Made by a program: the position numbers and the translations under genes | Origin: Halorubrum xinjiangense | GTDB lineage: Archaea; Halobacteriota; Halobacteria; Halobacteriales; Haloferacaceae | Direction: 5' to 3' | NCBI RefSeq assembly: GCF_900102375.1 | Contig: NZ_FNBO01000001.1 | Location: 248,001-312,000, forward strand | Length of the DNA stretch: 64,000 bases | In this document: piece after piece, positions 25,758 to 35,509 of the stretch | How positions within the stretch are numbered: position 1 is the first letter of the stretch | Layout: every line of letters starts with the position of its first letter | The notes under the pieces: model-generated | What the model was told of the DNA's origin: nothing | Databases searched by the model: none | The model's input: the letters and a program-made list of their open reading frames with translations, nothing else

Positions 25758-25767
25758 TATATATAAA
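25758..25767 (+). promoter_or_regulatory. TATA box of the sppA-like gene
   Basis: TATATATAAA centred 28 nt upstream of the ATG at 25791. This predicts a leaderless transcript and gives a yardstick for other starts in the window. Confidence 0.75.
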
Positions 25768-25790
25768 CGGCCGCGCGCCCAACCGCCGGT

Positions 25791-26726
25791 ATGGACGACG
25801 CGCCGGCGAACGGACGGAAGGGGTTGCTCGCGGCCGCCGCGGTTGGCGCGGCGACGACGATCGCGGGCCGCGCGGTGCTCGCACGGCTCACCGGGGGACG
25901 GTTCGGTGACGCGGACGAGTACAACACCGCGAAGGTGACCGTGTCGGGACCGATCCGGCGCAACCAGGGGCGGCCGTCGCCGCTGTCGGGCCCGGGCGGC
26001 GCGACCGCGGACGACGTGGTCGAGCAGATCGAGGCGGCCGACGAGGACGAGGACGTCGAGGCGCTGCTCGTCGAGCTCAACACGCCCGGCGGCGAGGTCG
26101 TGCCGAGCGACGACATCCGCCGGGCCGCCGCCGACTTCGACGGCCCGACGGTGGCGTACGCGACGGATCTCTGCGCCTCCGGCGGCTACTGGATCGCGAG
26201 CGGCTGCGACGAGCTGTGGGCGCGCGAGGCGAGCCTCGTCGGCTCCATCGGCGTCGTCGGCTCCCGGCCGAACGCGAAGGGGTTGGCAGACAAGCTCGGG
26301 ATCTCCTACGAGCAGTTCACCGCCGGCGAGTACAAGGACGCGGGCGTCCCGCTGAAGGAGATCGAGGAGGACGAACGCGAGTACCTCCAAGGGATCATCG
26401 ATGGCTACTACGAGCAGTTCGTCGAGACCGTGAGCGAGGGCCGTGACATGGACCCCGAGGAGATCCGGGAGACGGAGGCGCGCGTGTACCTCGGCGACGA
26501 CGCCGCGGAGATCGGGCTCGTCGACGAGCTCGGCACCGAAGACGACGTCGAGGACCGGCTCGCCGACCTGCTCGGGGCCGAACTCGAGGTGCGCGAGTTC
26601 ACCCCGGAGCGCGGGCTCGCCGAGCGGCTCGGGATCGGCGCCGAGCGCGTCGCGTTCGCCGCCGGGAGCGGCGTCTCGGACGCTTTCGTCGACGACGGCG
26701 GCGACATCGACGTCGAGTTCCGGTAG
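25791..26726 (+). CDS. sppA: Signal peptide peptidase SppA-like S49 serine peptidase
   Basis: A 311-residue membrane-anchored peptidase with an N-terminal hydrophobic segment (residues ~10-30). The Ser nucleophile is in DLCASGGYWIAS (around residue 128), and the Lys partner in FTAGEYKDAG (around residue 180). It fits the short archaeal SppA type, which cleaves leftover signal peptides. LVSIGVVG-type oxyanion residues (SLVGSIGVVGS) lie between. Confidence 0.9.
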   Translation: MDDAPANGRKGLLAAAAVGAATTIAGRAVLARLTGGRFGDADEYNTAKVTVSGPIRRNQGRPSPLSGPGGATADDVVEQIEAADEDEDVEALLVELNTPGGEVVPSDDIRRAAADFDGPTVAYATDLCASGGYWIASGCDELWAREASLVGSIGVVGSRPNAKGLADKLGISYEQFTAGEYKDAGVPLKEIEEDEREYLQGIIDGYYEQFVETVSEGRDMDPEEIRETEARVYLGDDAAEIGLVDELGTEDDVEDRLADLLGAELEVREFTPERGLAERLGIGAERVAFAAGSGVSDAFVDDGGDIDVEFR

Positions 26727-26811
26727 CGGGCGGCAGACGGCCCGCCGGAGCCGAACGGCGCGCGGCGGGCGACGGGGAGGATTTTTGTCCGGTCGCGGTA
26801 TGGGTCGACAC

Positions 26812-27948
26812 GTGACGACGCTGGTCATCTGCGTCGACCGGTCTGGGGCGATCGGCCGCGCCACCAACGTCCCGATGCCGGTCGCCGGCTGGGAGGCCGT
26901 CCGGTCGCTGGTCACGGACGCCGGGCTGGACGACCCCGAAGACGCCAGCGTGAACTGCCTGCTGGAGTCGCTGCGGGTCGCGCGCGACCTCCGGGACGAG
27001 CGCGAGGAGTCGGTCGTGGCGGTCGTCTCCGCCGAGAGCGACACCGCCGTCGGCGCGGACCGGTCGATCGCGGCCCAGCTCGACGACCTCGTGGAGCGGT
27101 ACGACCCGCGGGCCGCGATCGTCGTCGTCGACTCCGCCGAGGACGAGCGCGTCCTGCCCGTCGTCGAGTCGCGGATCCCCGTCGACTCCGTCGACCGCGT
27201 CGTCGTCCGGCAGGCCCGCGACATCGAGTCCACCTACTACCTGCTCAAACAGTTCCTCGCCGACGAGCAGCTGCGGTCGACGGTTCTCGTGCCGTTCGGT
27301 GTCGCGCTGCTTCTGGTCCCCGCGCTGTTCTACTGGTTCTCCGCCGGCGAAGCCGTCGCCGGCGTCGCCGGCCTGCTCGGCGCCGCGCTCCTTTATAAGG
27401 GGCTCGCGATCGACCGGCTCGTGGCGGGGGTCCCGGAGCGCGTCCGCGAGGCGCTGTACGCCGGCCAGGTGTCCGTCGTGACGTACGTCGTCGCCGGCGG
27501 GCTCGCCCTCGTCGGCGGCTTCTTCGGCTTCCTCGCCGCCTCGGATCTGGGTCCCGGAGCGCCGCGGCTCGTCGAGGTCGTGGAGTTCACCTACGCCGCG
27601 GTCCCGTGGTTCGCGATCGCCGGCGTGACCGCGGCCGTGGGGCGGCTCCTCGACGAGCTGATCCGCGACGAGGGGATCCGGACGCCCTACCTCAACCTCC
27701 CGTTCGTCATCGCCGCGGTTGCCCTCGTCGTCCGCGGGTTCGCCGGCTACTTCCTCGCGCAGGAGGCGATCCACGAGCCGCTGTCGATGTACGGGATGAC
27801 GATGACCCCGGTGCAGCAGCTCGCCGCGTTCATCGTCGGCGGCATCGTCGTGTCGCTCGTCGGCGTCAAGGTCGCCAGCGACGTCGGGACCGAGACCCTC
27901 GAAGACGTCATCGAGTCGGAGCGAGACGCCGAGGGGCAGCGGGAGTGA
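26812..27948 (+). CDS. DUF373 family multi-pass membrane protein
   Basis: A 378-residue protein. The N-terminal soluble domain (TTLVICVDRSGAIGR, then VVAVVSAESDTAVGADRSIAAQLD and AIVVVDSAEDERVLPVVESR) occupies residues 1-150. Six or so membrane helices follow to residue ~365. DUF373 is widespread in archaea and of unknown function. I chose the GTG at 26812 because ATTTTTG (26781-26787) is centred 27 nt upstream, matching the spacing of other leaderless genes here; an in-frame ATG at 26800 would add four residues. Confidence 0.85.
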   Translation: MTTLVICVDRSGAIGRATNVPMPVAGWEAVRSLVTDAGLDDPEDASVNCLLESLRVARDLRDEREESVVAVVSAESDTAVGADRSIAAQLDDLVERYDPRAAIVVVDSAEDERVLPVVESRIPVDSVDRVVVRQARDIESTYYLLKQFLADEQLRSTVLVPFGVALLLVPALFYWFSAGEAVAGVAGLLGAALLYKGLAIDRLVAGVPERVREALYAGQVSVVTYVVAGGLALVGGFFGFLAASDLGPGAPRLVEVVEFTYAAVPWFAIAGVTAAVGRLLDELIRDEGIRTPYLNLPFVIAAVALVVRGFAGYFLAQEAIHEPLSMYGMTMTPVQQLAAFIVGGIVVSLVGVKVASDVGTETLEDVIESERDAEGQRE

Positions 27949-28024
27949 GACCGCGGTCGGAGCTGGGGAAGAAGAGCCGCCCCCGACCGACCGCCTTTTG
28001 TCGGTCGCGGCCGCGTGAGCGGGC

Positions 28025-28849
28025 ATGGACGTGTACGGACTGATCGGGAACCCGGTCGGCCACTCGCTGTCGCCGCCGATGCACGAGGCGGGCTACGAGG
28101 CGCTCGACCTCGACGCGCGGTACGTGACCTTCGAACCGGACGCCGACGCCGCGGCCGCGGCGATCGCGGGCGCCGCCGACCTCGGCGTCGCGGGGCTCAA
28201 CGTCACGGTCCCGTTCAAGCAGGACGCGCTGAGCGCGGTCGACGCCGCCCCGCTCGCCGAGCGCATCGGCGCGGTGAACACGGTCGATTACGGCCCGGTC
28301 CGGGCGGGCGAGGCCGACCGCCCGCGCGGCCACAACACCGACGCCGCCGGGGTGACGCGGGCGCTCGCGCACCACGACGTGACGGTCGACGGCCGCGACG
28401 CGCTCGTGGTGGGAGCAGGCGGCGCGGGGCGGGCGGCCGCGTTCGCGCTGGCCGACGCGGGCGCGACGGTCCACGTCGCGAACCGCACCGCGGAGCGCGC
28501 CGTCGAACTGGCCGCGGACGTGCCGGGCGCGACCGGCGGCGGCCTCGACGACCTCGGCGACCGCGTCGCGGCCGCCGACCTGCTCGTCAACGCGACGAGC
28601 GTGGGGATGGAGGCGCCCGAGGAGACGCCGGTCCCAGCCGACCACCTCCACAGCGACCTCGCGGTCCTCGACGCGGTGTACGCCCCCATCGAGACGCGAC
28701 TGCTGCGCGAGGCCGCCGCCGCGGGCGCGACGACAGTTGACGGCGCGTGGATGCTCCTGTATCAGGGGGTCGAGGCGTTCGAGATCTGGACCGGCGAGGA
28801 CGCCCCTGTCAACGCGATGAACGCGGCGCTGCGGGCGGAACTGGAGTGA
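28025..28849 (+). CDS. aroE: Shikimate dehydrogenase
   Basis: A 274-residue NADPH enzyme reducing 3-dehydroshikimate to shikimate. The N-terminus [19 protein letters not shown] binds shikimate. The catalytic Lys is in [11 protein letters not shown] (around residue 65), with the Asp partner in GHNTDAAG. The NADP-binding loop is [18 protein letters not shown], and the C-terminal [16 protein letters not shown] completes the fold. Confidence 0.95.
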   Translation: MDVYGLIGNPVGHSLSPPMHEAGYEALDLDARYVTFEPDADAAAAAIAGAADLGVAGLNVTVPFKQDALSAVDAAPLAERIGAVNTVDYGPVRAGEADRPRGHNTDAAGVTRALAHHDVTVDGRDALVVGAGGAGRAAAFALADAGATVHVANRTAERAVELAADVPGATGGGLDDLGDRVAAADLLVNATSVGMEAPEETPVPADHLHSDLAVLDAVYAPIETRLLREAAAAGATTVDGAWMLLYQGVEAFEIWTGEDAPVNAMNAALRAELE

Positions 28850-28865
28850 CGCGACTGAGCGATTG

Positions 28866-28875
28866 TTTATAAATA
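28866..28875 (+). promoter_or_regulatory. TATA-like box upstream of structured element C
   Basis: TTTATAAATA lies 7 to 16 nt upstream of the conserved 5' block of element C. If functional, initiation about 25 nt downstream would fall just inside the element, near 28895. Confidence 0.5.
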
Positions 28876-28881
28876 GACGAT

Positions 28882-29196
28882 GCGGTGGCGCGTGCCTGCG
28901 AGCGGCCGCCGAAGGCGGCCGCGAGGCAGCACGCGCGAGGGAGTCGCGAACGCCCGCAGGGCGTGAGCGACGAGGCTGGGGAGGCGTGAGGCTGCGGTGC
29001 CGTGCGGGGTGGGACTCAAAGGGGCAGCCGCGAGGGCGGCGCAGGCGACGTAAGCACCGCAGGAACGAGCGAAGCGAGTGACGAGGAGCACAGCGAGCGT
29101 GCGCCGCCCTCGTGGCTGGGGCTTTGGAGGAGTTCGCCGCCGATCCACAGGCAGCCATTTATAAATGAGCGGCTGGGGCTTTGGAGGAGTTCGCCG
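28882..29196 (+). repeat. Structured repeat element C (candidate ncRNA family, copy 3 of 4)
   Basis: It has GCGGTGGCGCGTGCCTGCGAG, a perfect hairpin GCGGCCGCC/GGCGGCCGC, AGCACGCGCGAGGGA, GACGAGGCTGGGGAGGCGTG and GGGACTCAAAGGGGCAG. An 18-bp stem (29025-29042 with 29101-29118) holds one G-U pair. The tail GGCTGGGGCTTTGGAGGAGT appears twice (29114-29133 and 29171-29190), separated by an ATTTATAAAT box. It fills the aroE-orphan gap. Short Arg-rich frames inside are not genes. Confidence 0.87.
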
Positions 29197-29233
29197 TGCG
29201 GTCAACGATTCCCTAAAAGAGAGGATATGATAG

Positions 29234-29273
29234 GACGATTCTCATCCCTCGGAGCCCAACCCGAGAATCGTTC
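29234..29273 (-). terminator. Hairpin downstream of the orphan gene
   Basis: GACGATTCTC (29234-29243) pairs with GAGAATCGTT (29263-29272), a 10-bp stem with one wobble and a 19-nt loop. On the minus strand it is followed by a pyrimidine tract ending CTCTCTTTTAG (around 29210-29222), so it could terminate the orphan gene. Confidence 0.5.
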
Positions 29274-29315
29274 ACTACGGGGTCGACATCGATCAGTCCC
29301 GAACGACGGAACCTG

Positions 29316-30008
29316 TCAGGGTTCAGTTGCCTGCCCGGTGGGAGTCTCCTCAAGCCAGCGTTCAAGCTCTTCTTCGTGTGCTTGCCACTCGGCGAGCAGC
29401 CGCTGGTACTCGTCACGGGCGGCCTCTGCACCCCGGTAGGCGGCGATGGATTTTAATCGATTTTTCAGCGCTTTCTGGCACATCGCTGTCTCATCATACC
29501 AGTCGTATCCACACTGCACTAAGATATCGTGGATGGCTGCCCAGAAGCCAATTTGCTTCGGATTCTCGTCGTGGCCATCGCCGACTATCGGGAGTGGCTC
29601 CTCGAATTCGCGGTAGTAGGCGAGCGAAAACTGCGTGATGAGCTGTTTCAGCCGGTACTCCCACTCGCCACCGATCTCCCCCTTCGCGTCGGTTTGCTGG
29701 TCCAAGAGGCTGTCATACCCTTCGGCTTCGTATCGCTGGAGGTGCCACGAGGTGAGGCCACTGAACTCGTCCCATCGGTCGGATTCAGACTCGACGAGCT
29801 CATCCGGAGCGCCCTCGAACACCAGCCGCACTAATCCCCCATCCGGTCCGGTATCGTACCGAGCGAACTGTCGATAGGCCCAAAACCAGCCGGCCGTCCA
29901 GTACTCGCTTGTCTCGAAGCGGTCCCACGCGTCTGTGAGGTACGTCCGGACGAATCGTTCCTCGTGTACGGGTGAATTGAAATGGAATTCGACAGTTCCG
30001 CCAGCCAT
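29316..30008 (-). CDS. Orphan hypothetical protein in a lower-GC island
   Basis: A 230-residue soluble protein, rich in aromatic residues (many Trp, Tyr, Phe) and acidic. No signal peptide, membrane helix or motif that I recognise. Residues 1-90 look beta/alpha (TVEFHFNSPVHEERFVRTYL, then GLVRLVFEGAPDEL); the remainder looks helical and ends in a Glu-rich helix. Base composition is visibly lower in GC than the neighbours, suggesting recent acquisition. It lies next to structured element C. Function is unknown. Confidence 0.75.
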   Translation of the reverse strand: MAGGTVEFHFNSPVHEERFVRTYLTDAWDRFETSEYWTAGWFWAYRQFARYDTGPDGGLVRLVFEGAPDELVESESDRWDEFSGLTSWHLQRYEAEGYDSLLDQQTDAKGEIGGEWEYRLKQLITQFSLAYYREFEEPLPIVGDGHDENPKQIGFWAAIHDILVQCGYDWYDETAMCQKALKNRLKSIAAYRGAEAARDEYQRLLAEWQAHEEELERWLEETPTGQATEP

Positions 30009-30123
30009 GAGTCGGCCTCATGCGGGATTCTGATATACTTTCTGGCCGTCGAAGTGAGTTCAATCCCCTGCGAACAGTTCTATGACGCCGTTTAAAAGAG
30101 GTACTCAACAGCGGCGACTACTA

Positions 30124-30582
30124 TTAAAACAGCGTCGGACTCGCGAGCAGCCCGGCCGTAACGATGAGTCCCACGGAGACGGCGGAGGCGCCGTAGAGGA
30201 ACGGCTTGGCGTCGCGGGCGGGCTCGCGGAGCTTGTCGGCGTCGAGGCCCTCGGCCAGCTTCGAGCCGCCGACCTCGACGAGCCCGGTGCCGACGAACCA
30301 CAGCGCCAGCATCGTCACCACGAGGTGGCCGCGCGGCGTGCTCGTCAGCGCCTCGAAGGTGTACAGCGTGCCGGCCATGTGCCCGCCAGTGACGACGAAC
30401 GCGACCGCGCCGATACGGGTGATCCAGCGAAGGCGGCCGACGAGAGAGCCCAGCGCCGTCGTCCCGATGTCGCCGCGAAGGGCGGGCGGGAGGACCGCGA
30501 GAGTGACGAACAGCACGCTGCCGACCCAGAGGACGGCGAAGCCGACGTGGACCGACCACATGACCGGATTGAGAACATCCAT
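30124..30582 (-). CDS. CopD-like four-helix membrane protein
   Basis: A 152-residue protein with four hydrophobic segments (residues ~8-30, ~45-68, ~80-103 and ~128-150). His residues lie in WSVHVGFAVLW near the N-terminus and TGGHMAGTLY around residue 67, positions typical of CopD/heme-binding membrane proteins of haloarchaea. Copper handling or heme binding is possible but not shown. The ATG at 30582 is chosen over one eight codons upstream. Confidence 0.7.
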   Translation of the reverse strand: MDVLNPVMWSVHVGFAVLWVGSVLFVTLAVLPPALRGDIGTTALGSLVGRLRWITRIGAVAFVVTGGHMAGTLYTFEALTSTPRGHLVVTMLALWFVGTGLVEVGGSKLAEGLDADKLREPARDAKPFLYGASAVSVGLIVTAGLLASPTLF

Positions 30583-30686
30583 ACCGTCGGCACGGGCCGC
30601 CCCCACTTATAAACCGGCGAGACGGGAGCGGCGGTTGGTTGCGGCGGAGACGGTTTTTAAATATCTCGCACGTGTAGCCGCCGGCA

Positions 30687-31370
30687 ATGGCTCTACTCCA
30701 GAAGCTCAAAGAGAAGCTCGGATTCGGGAGCGGTTCGAGCGAGCGCGAGTCCGGCGAGACGGAAGTGACGGTCGAGCGCGAATCGGAGCCGGCGGCCGAC
30801 GCGTCCGCGACCGGCGACGGTCCGACCGGCGACGGTCTGACCGGCGACACAGAGGCGAGCGATCCGGTCGAGGCGGACGAAGCGGACTCGGCGGAGAGCG
30901 AGCCCGACGAAGACGACGAGATCGACGAAGACGACGAAGGCGAGGCCGAGGCAGACGACGAGATCGACAAAGACGACGAGGCCTACGAGCGCCCCGAAGA
31001 CGAGATCGATTCGGGCTCCGAGAGCGACGACGAGGCCGACAACGAGGCGGTTGCCACCGAGACGGAGGCCGCCGCCTCGACCGAGTCGCTCGTCGACGAC
31101 GAGGGCGCGGGGGCCGACGAGGCGGCCGAGCAGGCGGAGGCCGCGGGGACCAAGGCGGACAACGTCTCGGTCGACGACGAGGACGACGACCGCGGCCCGA
31201 GCGTCGAGGAGATCAAGGGTATCGGCCCGGCGTACGCCGAACGCCTCGCGGAGATCGGCATCGAGACGGTGGACGACCTCGCCGGCGCGGACGCCGCCGC
31301 GGTCGCCGAGGGAACGAGCGTCGGCGAGAAGCGCGCCGCGACGTGGATCGACCGCGCCAGCGAGTTCTGA
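30687..31370 (+). CDS. Acidic protein with C-terminal helix-hairpin-helix domain
   Basis: A 227-residue protein. Residues ~1-12 form a basic amphipathic start (MALLQKLKEKLGFG), followed by a long highly acidic disordered region (~20-165, DDEIDEDDEGEAE). A C-terminal HhH domain spans ~172-227 (PSVEEIKGIGPAYAERLAEIGIETVDDLAGAD), the DNA-binding-type motif of helicase and topoisomerase accessory domains. Role is unknown; a nucleic-acid or protein scaffold is plausible. Confidence 0.8.
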   Translation: MALLQKLKEKLGFGSGSSERESGETEVTVERESEPAADASATGDGPTGDGLTGDTEASDPVEADEADSAESEPDEDDEIDEDDEGEAEADDEIDKDDEAYERPEDEIDSGSESDDEADNEAVATETEAAASTESLVDDEGAGADEAAEQAEAAGTKADNVSVDDEDDDRGPSVEEIKGIGPAYAERLAEIGIETVDDLAGADAAAVAEGTSVGEKRAATWIDRASEF

Positions 31371-31427
31371 GCGCGGGCCGGTTCGGGCGACCGCAACTGT
31401 TTCGTCGCCTCCGCCGAACAGCATCCC

Positions 31428-33119
31428 ATGAGGCGAACGGAACACACCGACCGGGACCGGTTCCGCGCGGTCGCGGCCGCGGCGCCGGACGGCGCGCGGG
31501 TCCCGGTCGAACTCCGGGTCGCCGTCGACGACCCCTTCGCGGCCTACCGCCGGGCGCGGGACGGCCCCGGCGGCGTCTTCTACGAGACGACCGGCGGCCA
31601 GTCCGGCTGGGGGTACTTCGGCGTCGACCCGGTCGAGCGGCTGACCGTCTCCGGCGAGGCGGTCGTCGCCGGCGCGGGCGGCGACGGCGAGGCCCCGGAA
31701 TCGGAGACGCAGTCGACGCCCGCGGGCGACTACCGGCGCCCGTCCCCGTCGCTTTCGGCGCTCGAGGGCGTCCTCGACGCCGAGACCTTGGCGCGCGGCG
31801 ACTGCGACGTGCCGTACCCGTGCGGCGCGTTCGGCTGGCTCTCCTACGACGCCGCCCGCGAGCTGGAGGCGTTCCCGCCGGCGGCGCCCGCGGGCCCCGG
31901 CGCGGTCGACGACCGCGGGCTCCCGCGGCTTGAGGCCGCGCTCTTCGATCGGATCGCGGCGTGGAAGTGTCCGGTGGTGACCGGCGATAGCGACTCCGTC
32001 ACGCTCCGCGTCACAGCCTGCCCGCGCGTCCCCGAGGGGCTCGACGACCCCGACGCCGACCGCGACGCGCTCGACGCGCTGTTCGACGAGGGACGGGCGC
32101 GGGCCGGAGACCTGATCGACCGGATCGAGACCGGCGACCCGGCCTCGGGACCGGCGCCCGAGCCGACCGCCGAGCGCGCGACCTTCGAGAGCGACGTCGG
32201 CCGGGAGGGGTACGCCGACGCGGTCCGGCGGGTCAGAGGGTACATTCGCGAGGGCGACACGTTCCAGGCGAACGTCTCCCAGCGGCTCACCGCGCCGGCC
32301 GTGGTCCACCCGGTCGAGGCGTACGACGCACTTCGGGCGGTGAACCCGGCGCCGTACTCCGGCCTGATCGAGTTCGGCGGCACCGGCGAGACCGGGGCCG
32401 ACTCCCCGAGCGGCGTCGACCTCGTGAGCGCGAGCCCGGAGCTACTCTTGGAACGCGAGCCGACGGACGACCCCGAGCGCGGCGCGCGCCTCGTCACGGA
32501 GCCGATCGCGGGGACGCGCCCGCGGGGGGACACTGAGGGGGCGGACGCCGAACTGGAGACCGAGCTCACCGGCGACGCGAAGGAGCGCGCCGAGCACGCG
32601 ATGTTGGTCGATCTGGAGCGTAACGACCTCGGCAAGGTGTCGCGGTTCGGCACGGTCGAGGTGAGCGAGTACCGCCGCGTCGACCGCTACAGCGAGGTGA
32701 TGCACCTCGTGAGCCTGATCGAGGGCGAGGCCCGTCCGGACGTGGGGCTCGCGGACGCGGTCGCCGCCTGCTTCCCCGGCGGGACCATCACGGGCGCGCC
32801 GAAGCCCAAGACGATGGAGATAATCGACGAGCTGGAGCCGACCCGCCGCGGGCCGTACACCGGATCGATGTTCGCGGCCGGCTTCGACGGGCGCGCGACG
32901 CTGAACATCGTCATCCGGACGCTCGTGCGCCACGCCGGCGAGTACCACCTCCGGGTCGGGGCCGGGATCGTCCACGACTCGGACCCCGACGCCGAGTACG
33001 AGGAGACGCTCGCGAAGGCGCGCGCCCTCGTGAGCGCGGTCGACGAGGCGCTCGCTGCGGGCGGGATGGCGGTCGACGAGGCGGCCGAGGAATCCGCCGA
33101 GGAGGCGGTCGAGCGATGA
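31428..33119 (+). CDS. pabB: Aminodeoxychorismate synthase component I
   Basis: A 563-residue chorismate-using enzyme. The C-terminal half has the catalytic blocks [50 protein letters not shown] and [19 protein letters not shown]. Together with PabA it converts chorismate and glutamine to aminodeoxychorismate. The adjacent pabA and class IV aminotransferase argue for PABA rather than anthranilate synthesis. An inserted acidic stretch (residues ~82-100) is haloarchaeal. Confidence 0.9.
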   Translation: MRRTEHTDRDRFRAVAAAAPDGARVPVELRVAVDDPFAAYRRARDGPGGVFYETTGGQSGWGYFGVDPVERLTVSGEAVVAGAGGDGEAPESETQSTPAGDYRRPSPSLSALEGVLDAETLARGDCDVPYPCGAFGWLSYDAARELEAFPPAAPAGPGAVDDRGLPRLEAALFDRIAAWKCPVVTGDSDSVTLRVTACPRVPEGLDDPDADRDALDALFDEGRARAGDLIDRIETGDPASGPAPEPTAERATFESDVGREGYADAVRRVRGYIREGDTFQANVSQRLTAPAVVHPVEAYDALRAVNPAPYSGLIEFGGTGETGADSPSGVDLVSASPELLLEREPTDDPERGARLVTEPIAGTRPRGDTEGADAELETELTGDAKERAEHAMLVDLERNDLGKVSRFGTVEVSEYRRVDRYSEVMHLVSLIEGEARPDVGLADAVAACFPGGTITGAPKPKTMEIIDELEPTRRGPYTGSMFAAGFDGRATLNIVIRTLVRHAGEYHLRVGAGIVHDSDPDAEYEETLAKARALVSAVDEALAAGGMAVDEAAEESAEEAVER

Positions 33120-33772
33120 CGGGCACCGACGCCGGTGCCGAGGCGGAGCGTACAGCGGCGGGCGGCTGGCGCCCCGGCGCGGGCGACGCCGACGCGCGGA
33201 TTCTCGTCGTCGACAACTACGACTCGTTCGCGTACAACCTCGTCCAGTACGTCGGCGAGGTCGCCGGCGCAGTGACGGTCCGGCGGAACGACGCGGTCGA
33301 CCTCGCCGGCGTCCGCGCGCTCGACCCGGACGGCGTCGTCGTCTCGCCCGGCCCGGGCACCCCGGCCGAGGCGGGAGTCTCGACGGCCGTCTTCGAGCTC
33401 GACCGCCCGGTGTTCGGCGTCTGTCTCGGCCACCAGGCGCTGTGCGCGAGCCGCGGGAGCCGCGTGGGGCACGCGCCCGATGTCGTCCACGGGAAGCCCT
33501 CCACGATCACCCACGACGGCGAGGGCGTCTTCGCCGGCCTCCCCGACCGGCTCCGGGTCGGCCGGTACCACTCGCTTTGCGTCGAGCGCGAGGACCTCCC
33601 AGACGAACTGGTCGAGACCGCCCGCACCGCCGAGGAGCGCGAGGTGGTGATGGGCGTGCGCCACCGCGAGAAGCCGCACGTCGGCGTCCAGTTCCACCCG
33701 GAGAGCATCCTCACGCCCCGCGGGAAGCGGCTGGTGCGGAACTTCGTGGAGGTGTGCGAGGACCATGAGTGA
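33116..33772 (+). CDS. pabA: Aminodeoxychorismate synthase component II (glutamine amidotransferase)
   Basis: A 218-residue class I glutaminase feeding ammonia to PabB. The nucleophile is in [11 protein letters not shown] (around residue 103); the His-Glu pair is in [22 protein letters not shown] near residue 195. An N-terminal extension of about 25 residues is unlike bacterial PabA. The start codon overlaps the pabB stop (ATGA), so the two are coupled. Confidence 0.92.
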   Translation: MTGTDAGAEAERTAAGGWRPGAGDADARILVVDNYDSFAYNLVQYVGEVAGAVTVRRNDAVDLAGVRALDPDGVVVSPGPGTPAEAGVSTAVFELDRPVFGVCLGHQALCASRGSRVGHAPDVVHGKPSTITHDGEGVFAGLPDRLRVGRYHSLCVEREDLPDELVETARTAEEREVVMGVRHREKPHVGVQFHPESILTPRGKRLVRNFVEVCEDHE

Positions 33773-34703
33773 CGTCGGCGAGGAGTCCGAGGCGAGCGGC
33801 GACGACCCGCTACGGTACCACGTCGACGGCGACCTCGTCCCGGCCGCGGAGGCGACCGTCTCGGTGGAGGACCGCGGGTTCGCCTACGGCGACGCCGCCT
33901 TCGAGACGCTGCGCGCGTACGGCGGCGACGTCTTCCGGTGGGCGGCGCACGCGGACCGGCTCGCGGACACCTGCGAGACGCTCGGACTCGATCACGGAAT
34001 CGGCGACGCGGAGCTGAAACGCCGGGTCGACGAGACGCTCGCCGCGAACGACCTCGCGGACGCGTACGTCAAGCTCTCGATCACGCGGGGGGTCCAGCCG
34101 GGGACGCTCGATCCGCACCCCGAAGTCGACCCGACCGTCGTCGTGATCGCGAAGCCGCTCCCGCGGGGCGGCGTCGGGAGCGACCCGGTCCACGACGGCC
34201 CCGCCGCGCTCCAGACCACCAAGACGCGCAAGCCGGCGGACCGCGCGATCCCGGCCGCCGCGAAGACGCACAACTACCTCAACGGAATCCTCGCCCGGCT
34301 CGAACTCCGGGTCACCGGCGCCGACGAGGCGCTCATGCTCGACCCGGACGGCAACGTCGCCGAGGGCGCGACCTCGAACCTCTTCTTCGTCGACGGGACC
34401 GCGCTCAAGACGCCGTCGCTCGAGGGGCCGATCCTCCCCGGCGTCACCAGGGCGACGGTAATCGATATCGCGGAGTCCGAGGGGATCCCGGTCGAGGAGG
34501 GAACGTACGCGCCGGACGCGGTCCGCGAGGCCGACGAGGCCTTCCTCACGAACTCGACGTGGGAGCTCCGCCCGGTGGCGACCGTCGACGGCATCGCGGT
34601 CGACGGCGACGGCGAGGGGGTCGCCGGCCCGCTCACGACCCTCCTCTCGCGGCTGTTCGACCGTCGGATCGAGGAGCGCCACTACGACGGCGAGCGGCTC
34701 TGA
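33765..34703 (+). CDS. pabC: Class IV aminotransferase, probable aminodeoxychorismate lyase
   Basis: A 312-residue PLP enzyme. The Lys Schiff base is in AAAKTHNYLNGILARLE (around residue 168). The block DRGFAYGDAAFETLRAYGG near residue 37 and EGATSNLFFVDG near residue 205 are typical of the PabC/branched-chain aminotransferase fold. Third gene of a tight operon with pabB and pabA, overlapping pabA by 8 nt, so 4-amino-4-deoxychorismate lyase, giving PABA and pyruvate, is the most likely activity. A D-amino-acid aminotransferase is the alternative. Confidence 0.85.
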   Translation: MSDVGEESEASGDDPLRYHVDGDLVPAAEATVSVEDRGFAYGDAAFETLRAYGGDVFRWAAHADRLADTCETLGLDHGIGDAELKRRVDETLAANDLADAYVKLSITRGVQPGTLDPHPEVDPTVVVIAKPLPRGGVGSDPVHDGPAALQTTKTRKPADRAIPAAAKTHNYLNGILARLELRVTGADEALMLDPDGNVAEGATSNLFFVDGTALKTPSLEGPILPGVTRATVIDIAESEGIPVEEGTYAPDAVREADEAFLTNSTWELRPVATVDGIAVDGDGEGVAGPLTTLLSRLFDRRIEERHYDGERL

Positions 34704-34805
34704 CCGGGATGACGGGGGCCGAACCGGGCCCCAATCCATCGCCGAATCCGTCCTGAAAGTCATTATCAACCACACCGTTATCCGGCCGGAAGCCGAAGAT
34801 CGGGG

Positions 34806-35405
34806 ATGGCTGACGACAAGGACGGACGAGAGAAACAGGCCGCAGACGAGGACCGCCGACAGCGCGAGCGCGACGTCGAGGCGGAACTGGAGCGGGGCGA
34901 CGAGCCCGAGCCCCCGATCGACCCCGACGAGGTCGACGAGTTCGAGGCGGCGCTCGAACCGCTGACGTTCCCGGCGACGGGGCGCGAGATCGTGGCCGCG
35001 GTGGGGACCCGCGAACTCGAGTCCGGGACCCGCGTGTACGCCGTCGCCGACCTGCTCCCCGACGCCGACATAGAGGCGTTCGACGCGCCCGAGACCGTCC
35101 GCGAGCGTATCCGCCGGCCGGCGGTCGCGACCGCGATGAAGCGGGTCGTCGAGGCGGCGGCGACGCTCGAGAACGAGGAGTTCGGCCGGTCGCAACACGA
35201 GGCGTTCGAGCGGACCTTCCGGGCGCTGAGCGACATCGACGAGCTCGACGACGAGGAGGGCGTCGAGGCGATCGCCGACTGGGCGGTCGACCGGATCGCG
35301 GAGAAGGAGACGGTCCCGGGGTCGCGGGACCTCCGCCGACAGGCCGCGAAGTACTGTCGGAAGCACGGCTACGAGGTCCGCAACGACGAGTGGCTCGGGG
35401 TCTGA
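34806..35405 (+). CDS. DUF5789-type haloarchaeal protein
   Basis: A 199-residue soluble protein with a charged N-terminus (residues 1-40). A core around LEPLTFPATGREIVAAVG carries the conserved FPATGREI motif, and the C-terminus is helical (PGSRDLRRQAAKYCRKHGY). Such proteins occur across haloarchaea with no known function. No operon partner is obvious. Confidence 0.75.
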   Translation: MADDKDGREKQAADEDRRQRERDVEAELERGDEPEPPIDPDEVDEFEAALEPLTFPATGREIVAAVGTRELESGTRVYAVADLLPDADIEAFDAPETVRERIRRPAVATAMKRVVEAAATLENEEFGRSQHEAFERTFRALSDIDELDDEEGVEAIADWAVDRIAEKETVPGSRDLRRQAAKYCRKHGYEVRNDEWLGV

Positions 35406-35509
35406 GTCGGCCCCCGAACGGCGTCGCGGTCGAGCGACGGAGGACCGGGAATCTCGCGGCCGACGCGGGAACGCACAACGTTCAAGCCGGTCGCCGGCCT
35501 CGCTCGGAC

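Noticed and set aside
29002-29439. ORFs inside elements A-D, e.g. Arg-rich frames with LWRSSP-type ends.
   Set aside because: The same peptide fragments recur only because the DNA elements are homologous; no ribosome-binding or promoter context, and basic composition unlike haloarchaeal proteins.
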